From Nitrososphaera sp. (GTDB lineage: Archaea; Thermoproteota; Nitrososphaeria; Nitrososphaerales; Nitrososphaeraceae), in the NCBI GenBank assembly GCA_023252395.1, contig JAJPDY010000082.1:1-5972 (forward strand): a stretch of DNA of 5,972 bases, in the 5' to 3' direction. The notes beneath the pieces are model-generated. The model worked only from the letters and a program-made list of their open reading frames with translations, was not told where the DNA came from and did not search any database. The position numbers and the translations under genes were made by a program. Positions 1-3,190 of the stretch are shown one piece after another; position 1 is the first letter of the stretch; the number at the start of each line of letters is the position of its first letter.

Positions 1-22
1 CGACAAGCGAGAAACAATAAGC

Positions 23-343
23 ATGGCACTGTCAGCCGCGCCAACGATAGAGCCAGCAAAGCTTGCGGTGCTTTTTAGGACGTGGCTTGAAATACTGGCA
101 GATTTTGACTCTGAAAAGCGCACAATAATGTTCCAGATCTACTGCAGGCAGATTCTTGCCGGCCCGCGGTCGGTTGAAAAGCTGGATTTCAAATCATTGA
201 CTGCGACTTTTCTTTCGCTTGACCAAAAACAGCGGGAGCGAATAGCCGATTCGCTGCATGAAGTGCTCCTTTCGTTCCCAAACAGAAATGAAATATTAAA
301 GCTGGTCCCGGAGGACTCGCTCAGAGCCGTCGGGCTAAAATAA
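23..343 (+). CDS. Small helical protein of unknown function
   Basis: A 106-residue reading frame with codon use like the other genes here. I do not recognise the family. The protein looks soluble and mostly alpha-helical: amphipathic stretches run through about residues 12-28, 33-46, 56-66 and 68-84, with many Arg/Lys/Glu and no Cys pair, signal peptide or membrane segment. The ATG at 23 is the first start seen, but the frame is open back to base 2, so an earlier start outside the window is possible. A TATA box for a leaderless start would lie off the edge, so the start cannot be settled. The stop codon lies two bases from the stop of the convergent YggX-like gene. It is probably a lineage-restricted conserved hypothetical. 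Confidence 0.7.
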   Translation: MALSAAPTIEPAKLAVLFRTWLEILADFDSEKRTIMFQIYCRQILAGPRSVEKLDFKSLTATFLSLDQKQRERIADSLHEVLLSFPNRNEILKLVPEDSLRAVGLK

Positions 344-345
344 TG

Positions 346-609
346 TCAGTGGTGGTGCTGGCCTTCAGGGTTGTCTGGCTTTTTCTCTATCTCGGCTACG
401 CCCTTTTCAAGCCCAAAGAATGCTCTTTCGTACTTGCGAAGCGCCTTTCTGTGCTCTGGAAGCGACATGTCAAGCCTCATTTCATTCATAACCATTACGC
501 CGTAGGTAGTCCATTCTTTCCAGCAGTCCGGGCATGCAGGGTACTTTTCTGCGGCCGGCTCTCCTACTGCGTCAAACGCCTTGCCACACTTCAAGCAGGT
601 CTTGCTCAT
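346..609 (-). CDS. Zinc-ribbon protein with YggX-like (Fe(II)-trafficking) C-terminal region
   Basis: The product is 87 residues from the ATG at 609. The N-terminus has two Cys pairs, C5-x2-C8 and C26-x2-C29, typical of a zinc ribbon or rubredoxin-like knuckle. Residues 30-65 resemble the bacterial YggX family (Fe(II)-trafficking/oxidative damage protection): W30-x2-W33, then M39-V-M-N42-E43, L46, M48, E52-H53-R54-K55 and L57. E. coli YggX has the same spacing in its W-x2-W and MLINEKKL...EHRKLL segments. The C-terminus ends in three histidines, possibly metal-binding. From the family, a role in protecting Fe-S clusters or buffering iron is plausible, but this is inferred from memory of the motif. 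The frame extends upstream to an ATG at 678, but that part covers the TATA box at 633-640, so a near-leaderless start at 609 (or 615) is preferred. Confidence 0.82.
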   Translation of the reverse strand: MSKTCLKCGKAFDAVGEPAAEKYPACPDCWKEWTTYGVMVMNEMRLDMSLPEHRKALRKYERAFFGLEKGVAEIEKKPDNPEGQHHH

Positions 610-632
610 CTGCATTTTGCTTGTACTTTGGA

Positions 633-640
633 TATTATAA
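633..640 (-). promoter_or_regulatory. TATA box of the YggX-like gene
   Basis: TTATAATA on the minus strand is centred about 27 bases before the ATG at 609. Archaeal TATA boxes sit about 26 bases before the transcript start, so the mRNA would begin at or just before that ATG. This argues against the longer start at 678. Confidence 0.55.
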
Positions 641-681
641 GTTGTTGAGGTCCCGGAAAAACTGCTTAGTTGCTTCATTTG

Positions 682-704
682 CTAAGGAAAATATCTTTCT
701 TTAG
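682..704. repeat. Imperfect inverted repeat in the divergent intergenic region
   Basis: The arms CTAAGGAAA (682-690) and TTTCTTTAG (696-704) match at 8 of 9 positions around a 5-base spacer. The dyad lies about 42 bases upstream of the YggX-like gene's TATA box and about 63 bases upstream of the box for the 78-residue membrane protein. It could be a regulator site serving either gene. In such AT-rich DNA it could also arise by chance. Confidence 0.35.
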
Positions 705-737
705 GATAATTATTGAAAACTTCTAGATTTACAATAT

Positions 738-761
738 ATCATAAAAATAAAATTTTGTGAT
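738..761. promoter_or_regulatory. Imperfect dyad just upstream of a TATA box (possible operator)
   Basis: The arms ATCATAAAA (738-746) and TTTTGTGAT (753-761) match at 8 of 9 positions around 6 bases. The dyad ends about 6 bases before the TATA box at 767-775. That is where archaeal activators or BRE-contacting regulators usually bind. No regulator can be assigned to it from sequence. Confidence 0.4.
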
Positions 762-766
762 AACCA

Positions 767-775
767 ATATATATA
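767..775 (+). promoter_or_regulatory. TATA box of the 78-residue membrane protein gene
   Basis: ATATATATA is flanked by CCAAT (764-768) and ATTGG (776-780). Its centre is about 25 bases before the GTG at 796, so transcription probably starts on the start codon (leaderless mRNA). The preceding ACCAA could serve as the BRE element. Confidence 0.65.
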
Positions 776-795
776 ATTGGGCGCCTTAATTTTTC

Positions 796-1032
796 GTGAG
801 AGCGTACCTTTTAGTTGCACCAATGATTTTAGCGCTTTTCTTGGCGACAACCAACGCCTATGCTGTTCAATTCTCGTTTGATCCGTCTACCGGCAACTCA
901 TTCAAGTCTGCAGACTTTGGCCTGCCTGCTGTCCTGATAGTTTCTGCCTCGCTTATAGGCGCGCTCTTGATAATCAATGAGAGAAGGAGGGCCAAAGGAA
1001 TCTGGTTCTCAAACAGCGAGAGGCTGAAGTAA
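796..1032 (+). CDS. Small exported or membrane-anchored protein, unknown function
   Basis: A 78-residue protein read from GTG. That start is favoured because the TATA box lies about 25 bases upstream, giving a leaderless message. Residues 1-23 look like a signal peptide: basic Arg2, hydrophobic core 4-18, then an A-Y-A motif at 21-23 suitable for signal peptidase I. A short polar segment (24-42) rich in Ser, Phe and Asp follows, then one membrane helix at about 43-60 and a positive tail (R63-R65, K67). This predicts an outside segment of about 20 residues with the C-terminus in the cytoplasm. Alternatively the first segment is uncleaved and the protein is a two-helix hairpin. The family is not recognised. 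Its stop abuts the stop of the convergent gene with no base between. The AT-rich upstream region with dyads suggests it is regulated. Confidence 0.75.
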   Translation: MRAYLLVAPMILALFLATTNAYAVQFSFDPSTGNSFKSADFGLPAVLIVSASLIGALLIINERRRAKGIWFSNSERLK

Positions 1033-1359
1033 TCAAAAGAGCGGCTTTTTCATGGTGGAGCCGCACCTGTCGCACTTTGAGCCCTTGACTTCTGCTCCGC
1101 ATGAGAGGCAGACATACTTTAGCTTGACGCCGGCATTCATGTATCCCTGCCCTGCAGTCTCGTCGCTAAAGCCAAGCGACCTAAGAGCGCCAAGCTGCTT
1201 CCTCCTGATATAGAACATGATGCCAATCAATACGGCAATGTTTGCTGCAAGGCCAATGAGTATATTGTCAAACAGATAGGTGAACAACAACCCGGCTCCG
1301 AGGCTAGCGCCAATCAATAACAATTGCCGCTTTAACACTGGCCTGAGCGTGCTGTCCAT
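1033..1359 (-). CDS. Two-helix membrane protein with C-terminal zinc ribbon
   Basis: The protein is 108 residues from the ATG at 1359. A short basic N-terminus is followed by two membrane helices at about 12-29 and 33-51, joined by a very short D-N turn, then a basic R52-R-K stop-transfer segment. The soluble tail ends in a zinc ribbon, C84-x2-C87 and C96-x2-C99. With positive charges on both sides of the hairpin, the N-terminus, the ribbon and most of the mass should be cytoplasmic. Family and partner are not recognised; hairpin-plus-ribbon proteins are common in archaea. The frame is open to 1542, but the TATA-like box at 1382-1389 and the opposing promoter make 1359 (or 1365) the likely start. 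The longer form would also overlap the opposite zinc-ribbon gene. Confidence 0.75.
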   Translation of the reverse strand: MDSTLRPVLKRQLLLIGASLGAGLLFTYLFDNILIGLAANIAVLIGIMFYIRRKQLGALRSLGFSDETAGQGYMNAGVKLKYVCLSCGAEVKGSKCDRCGSTMKKPLF

Positions 1360-1381
1360 AGCCATACTAGGAGCCTCTTGC

Positions 1382-1389
1382 TTTATGAA
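1382..1389 (-). promoter_or_regulatory. TATA-like box of the hairpin/zinc-ribbon gene
   Basis: TTCATAAA on the minus strand is centred about 26 bases before the ATG at 1359. It is a weak match to the TATA consensus, but its position is right for a leaderless transcript. Confidence 0.4.
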
Positions 1390-1423
1390 CCTATTTCCAA
1401 ATCTTGCCAGAATTTGGGCAACT

Positions 1424-1431
1424 TTATTATA
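1424..1431 (+). promoter_or_regulatory. TATA box of the 54-residue zinc-ribbon gene
   Basis: TTATTATA is centred about 26 bases before the GTG at 1454. With the minus-strand box at 1382-1389 it makes a compact divergent promoter region of about 95 bases. It supports GTG 1454, not the far-upstream ATG at 1280, as the real start. Confidence 0.55.
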
Positions 1432-1453
1432 CTTTCGACCACCAAATCTTGCT

Positions 1454-1618
1454 GTGAAAGTCCGCTGCCCCGACTGCAAGGGCATCGCCGAGATGTCTGA
1501 CAATTTCACTTTTGTAAAGTGCTCAAACTGCTCGTTTGACATGACCTATGGCGAGTACGTGAAATACATCGCCTACAAAGATGCGCGCTACCGCGACATA
1601 CTTGGCGACTACAAATAG
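1454..1618 (+). CDS. 54-residue zinc-ribbon protein
   Basis: The product is a minimal zinc ribbon. C5-x2-C8 and C23-x2-C26 lie 14 residues apart, with aromatic residues between them (F18, F20). A charged, Tyr-rich tail follows (Y32, Y35, Y38, Y41, Y46, Y53). Such ribbons bind nucleic acid or other proteins in transcription and translation factors, but no specific family is recognised. The start is GTG, chosen because the Cys pair begins four residues later and the TATA box sits about 26 bases upstream. The frame continues upstream to an ATG at 1280, but that part is antisense to the opposite membrane protein and crosses both promoters. A membrane-protein gene follows 35 bases downstream with its own AT-rich promoter. 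Confidence 0.75.
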   Translation: MKVRCPDCKGIAEMSDNFTFVKCSNCSFDMTYGEYVKYIAYKDARYRDILGDYK

Positions 1619-1620
1619 AG

Positions 1621-1628
1621 TTAAAAAT
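1621..1628 (+). promoter_or_regulatory. Probable TATA box of the seven-helix membrane protein gene
   Basis: TTAAAAAT is centred about 29 bases before the TTG at 1654 and just past the stop of the previous gene. The spacing suits a leaderless or nearly leaderless message from TTG. The in-frame ATG at 1681 is too far away for that. Confidence 0.45.
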
Positions 1629-1653
1629 TAGGCACTCTCTCACAAATTCTGGG

Positions 1654-2304
1654 TTGGCTGAACTTTTATTCGAGCTTCCAATGAACCTGCTTGGGCTTGG
1701 GATCTCGGCCTTTATCGGCAGGTTCGCCTACTCTGGATATTCAGCCATTGCAAGTCCCAACCTGCTCCGGCTCACCTTTGCATTCATTTTTGTAGCCGCG
1801 GGCTTTGTTTTTCTGGCAGGTGGGCTTTTTGCCGGAGATTATGGCAGGGCTATTGGGACAATCGGTCTAGCAGCCCAGGCGATAGGCTACTTTTTCATCG
1901 CCTTTTCTCACAGCCTCAAGAGCTTTGACGCAGCGCCGCCAAGAAGTTTTGCCCTGCTTGTGCCCCTAGCCCTCACGCCGTTTATCATACCGGGTAATTC
2001 AATAGAACATCTTGTAAGGTCAATTTCTTTTATTCTATTAGTATATGTGTCAATTGAAACAATGGCGTCGTATATGCAGACTAGGAAGTCTAGTACCCTA
2101 ATGATAGGTTCGGGTCTAGGATTGCTGGCTCTGGCGGAACTCATGGCATGGTACAGCTTTGTCTACCCTGGCTCTTTGTTCTACTATGCTGCAATAGCCA
2201 TCAAGGTGACGGGTCTAGGATTGCTGTTCGTGCCGTTCTCGAAATTCGGCCTAGCAAGCGGGCTTGGGGGGAGGTTGAATTCTAAAATTGGCAACGGCCT
2301 ATAG
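1654..2304 (+). CDS. Seven-helix membrane protein of unknown function
   Basis: A 216-residue, very hydrophobic protein with about seven predicted helices: roughly 7-30, 40-60, 68-88, 98-113, 122-140, 147-170 and 175-197. Loops are short and the C-terminus is Gly-rich and slightly basic. There are no Cys residues, ATPase motifs or large soluble domains. One Lys (K184) falls in the last helix, but the surrounding residues do not form a rhodopsin retinal-binding motif. The start is TTG by fit to the upstream AT box; the ATG at 1681 is the alternative. The last 17 bases overlap the following winged-helix gene, so the two are probably co-transcribed and translationally coupled. About 1985-2105 is more AT-rich than the rest, with less typical codons. 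A receptor, sensor or transport role is possible but not shown. Confidence 0.75.
   Translation: MAELLFELPMNLLGLGISAFIGRFAYSGYSAIASPNLLRLTFAFIFVAAGFVFLAGGLFAGDYGRAIGTIGLAAQAIGYFFIAFSHSLKSFDAAPPRSFALLVPLALTPFIIPGNSIEHLVRSISFILLVYVSIETMASYMQTRKSSTLMIGSGLGLLALAELMAWYSFVYPGSLFYYAAIAIKVTGLGLLFVPFSKFGLASGLGGRLNSKIGNGL
2270..2275 (+). promoter_or_regulatory. Shine-Dalgarno site for the winged-helix gene
   Basis: GGAGGT matches the archaeal 16S anti-SD tail and lies within the end of the membrane-protein gene, 12 bases before the TTG at 2288. The spacing is long but usable. Leaderless genes here lack such a site, so its presence supports TTG 2288 as an internal operon start. A TGA in that frame at 2276-2278 rules out any earlier start. 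Confidence 0.5.
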
Positions 2305-2572
2305 AACTCACGTCAGCATCATTGCCGATATACTAGCGACAGCCAAGCAATACAGCTACGAAGGTTACGACGATGGCGCAACAGTCACTCACCTCATACG
2401 CAAGGCAAACGTCCCACACCAGAGGCTCGGCTCGATAGTGTCTGCTCTTACGGAATCCGGCCTGCTCTATGAAGAGTCTACAAAATACAGGATAAGTGAA
2501 AAAGGGATAGAATTTCTCAGGGCTTACAACGAGTTCAAGGGCTTTGCAGAAGGCTTTGGGCTAAAGGTATAG
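2288..2572 (+). CDS. Small winged helix-turn-helix protein (HTH_45-like)
   Basis: 94 residues read from TTG. The pattern matches archaeal winged-helix proteins of the HTH_45 type. Helix 1 is at about 8-21. The helix-turn-helix spans about 32-58 (T-V-T-H-L-I-R-K-A-N-V, then the recognition helix Q45-E56). It is followed by G58-L-L and a wing ending in Y67-R-I-S-E-K-G, then a C-terminal helix 74-89 probably used for dimerisation. It is expected to bind DNA as a dimer and regulate transcription. The gene overlaps the seven-helix membrane protein by 17 bases. A plausible inference is that the membrane protein controls or is controlled by this regulator, or that the pair is autoregulated, but no signal is known. 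No ligand-binding domain is present. Confidence 0.85.
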   Translation: MATAYRTHVSIIADILATAKQYSYEGYDDGATVTHLIRKANVPHQRLGSIVSALTESGLLYEESTKYRISEKGIEFLRAYNEFKGFAEGFGLKV

Positions 2573-2653
2573 CTACTCATCGCCATCGTCCTCGATGTCG
2601 TCATCATCTTCAAAGTCATCTTCCTCGTCACTTTCAAAGTCATCTTCAGACAT
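2573..2653 (-). CDS. 26-residue hyper-acidic peptide (probable microgene)
   Basis: A short minus-strand frame from the ATG at 2653 to a TAG. Of 26 residues, 19 are Asp or Glu; there are none with positive charge, two Phe and one Ile. An E-D-D-F-E unit occurs twice, encoded by an exact 15-base direct repeat with a 24-base period. A good TATA box (TTTATAAC, 2681-2688) lies about 31 bases before the ATG. It ends immediately next to the stop of the winged-helix gene on the other strand. Acidic tails of this type bind basic proteins, histones or metals; as a free peptide it could mimic DNA or act as a chaperone-like polyanion. Function is unknown, and a low-complexity chance frame cannot be excluded. 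Confidence 0.45.
   Translation of the reverse strand: MSEDDFESDEEDDFEDDDDIEDDGDE
2609..2647. repeat. 15-base direct repeat, period 24
   Basis: TTCAAAGTCATCTTC occurs at 2609-2623 and again at 2633-2647, with 9 bases between. The period is a multiple of three and keeps the acidic-peptide frame, so the repeat duplicates the encoded E-D-D-F-E unit. This suggests growth by slippage or local duplication. Confidence 0.8.
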
Positions 2654-2680
2654 ATCTGGGATAAAGCGACTAGAATGTTC

Positions 2681-2688
2681 GTTATAAA
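2681..2688 (-). promoter_or_regulatory. TATA box of the acidic peptide gene
   Basis: TTTATAAC on the minus strand is a near-consensus archaeal TATA box, centred about 31 bases before the ATG at 2653. That leaves a leader of a few bases at most. It lies in the short gap after the 58-residue Cys-rich frame and is the main reason to believe the peptide is expressed. Confidence 0.5.
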
Positions 2689-2697
2689 TTTTGCCAG

Positions 2698-2874
2698 CTA
2701 GTGGATCTGCGCTTCCTTTTGTCTGCTTGTCTTTGGGCTAAAAGTCACGATGCAGGCGCATATCGCCGTGGTGCACCTTCTTATCTCGCTGCCATTTTGC
2801 AGCTTGGACACTACTTCAGAGTGCATGCCCTCTGGGTGGAGGCACTTTTTGCACAGGGGCTTGCTGTATGGCAA
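2698..2874 (-). CDS. 58-residue Cys/His-rich small protein (probable)
   Basis: A minus-strand frame read from TTG. It contains C8-x2-C11, then H13 and H18, then C34, C39 and C41, which could form a zinc site; the tail is basic. Codon choice (AAG, CTG, TGC, CAC, GAG, AGC, AGA/AGG, ATA) matches the confirmed genes here. The overlapping plus-strand frame gives an implausible Trp/Ala/Leu-rich product. The TTG at 2874 sits about 28 bases after a TTAATA box (2900-2905), the same leaderless geometry seen elsewhere in the window. A TAA at about 2904 in the same frame prevents a long extension, so an upstream ATG does not exist. The family is not recognised. It may be intact or a remnant whose N-terminus has been lost. 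Confidence 0.5.
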   Translation of the reverse strand: MPYSKPLCKKCLHPEGMHSEVVSKLQNGSEIRRCTTAICACIVTFSPKTSRQKEAQIH

Positions 2875-2899
2875 CCGTCGATAATATGTCAGGCTTTGG

Positions 2900-2905
2900 T
2901 ATTAA
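2900..2905 (-). promoter_or_regulatory. Weak TATA-like box for the 58-residue Cys-rich gene
   Basis: TTAATA on the minus strand is centred about 28 bases before the TTG at 2874. The match is weak, and a better minus-strand sequence (TATAAAAA at 2921-2928) lies slightly too far upstream for a leaderless start at that codon. Confidence 0.3.
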
Positions 2906-2920
2906 GCTAACCGAGTCAGC

Positions 2921-2928
2921 TTTTTATA
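2921..2928 (+). promoter_or_regulatory. TATA box of the 68-residue zinc-binding protein gene
   Basis: TTTTTATA is centred about 31 bases before the ATG at 2956, giving a leader of about five bases or less. It sits in a near-palindromic GCTTTTTATAGC and also reads as TATAAAAA on the other strand, so it might drive transcription both ways. Confidence 0.55.
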
Positions 2929-2955
2929 GCTAGAAGATAAACCTCAAAGAAGTAT

Positions 2956-3162
2956 ATGGGCCGAGTCGACAAGGGCGTCAAATGCAGCGTCGGCAGCTGC
3001 GAGAATATGGCCGAGCGCTCTATGAGTGGCACCAAGGCAAGCATGGACCCTGATCTCGGGCTTGGCGGGAGCAAGCACGTCTACCTTTGCAAGGAACACT
3101 ACAAGGAATGGAAAAAGTCCACAAAGGAAGACAGGAAAAACGAGAGGGCCAGATGGGCTTAA
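2956..3162 (+). CDS. 68-residue zinc-binding protein, archaeal conserved hypothetical
   Basis: Potential metal ligands are C10, C15, C45 and H48: a C-x4-C pair, a 29-residue linker, then C-x2-H. A strongly basic helix follows (Y49-K-E-W-K-K through R63-A-R). The Lys/Arg-rich C-terminus suggests nucleic-acid or ribosome contact. The motif style (V-Y-L-C-K-x-H-Y) recalls a small protein conserved in ammonia-oxidising archaea, but that is recognition without a search. It lies 28 bases upstream of thrS on the same strand. thrS has its own AT-rich box overlapping this gene's end, so co-transcription is possible but not required. Function is unknown. Confidence 0.82.
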   Translation: MGRVDKGVKCSVGSCENMAERSMSGTKASMDPDLGLGGSKHVYLCKEHYKEWKKSTKEDRKNERARWA

Positions 3163-3166
3163 ATTA
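3159..3166 (+). promoter_or_regulatory. TATA-like box of thrS
   Basis: TTAAATTA overlaps the stop of the preceding gene and is centred about 28 bases before the ATG at 3191. The spacing predicts a leaderless thrS message. Confidence 0.45.
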
Positions 3167-3190
3167 GCTAGCAAGACACTGTGATCGAGT

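Noticed and set aside
343..648. Plus-strand 101-residue frame
   Set aside because: It is antisense to the zinc-ribbon/YggX-like gene, whose Cys pairs and family pattern are clear. The plus-strand product has no coherent domain.
610..678. N-terminal extension of the YggX-like protein to the ATG at 678
   Set aside because: The added 23 residues are Ser/Thr-rich, cover the likely TATA box, and lie outside the zinc-ribbon start.
1280..1453. Extension of the 54-residue ribbon to the ATG at 1280
   Set aside because: This part is antisense to the membrane-helix region of the opposite gene, and the TATA box at 1424-1431 would be inside it.
1360..1542. Extension of the membrane ribbon protein to the ATG at 1542
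   Set aside because: It would overlap the opposite zinc-ribbon gene by 89 bases and cross both promoters; the box at 1382-1389 fits the 1359 start.
1654..2304. Seven-helix protein as a microbial rhodopsin
   Set aside because: A Lys occurs in the last helix, but there is no D-x3-K-like context and no Arg/Asp/Trp pattern in helix 3 or the retinal pocket.
2701..2910. Plus-strand 69-residue frame from GTG
   Set aside because: Its composition is implausible and it is antisense to a frame with better codon use and Cys pairs; no TATA box fits.
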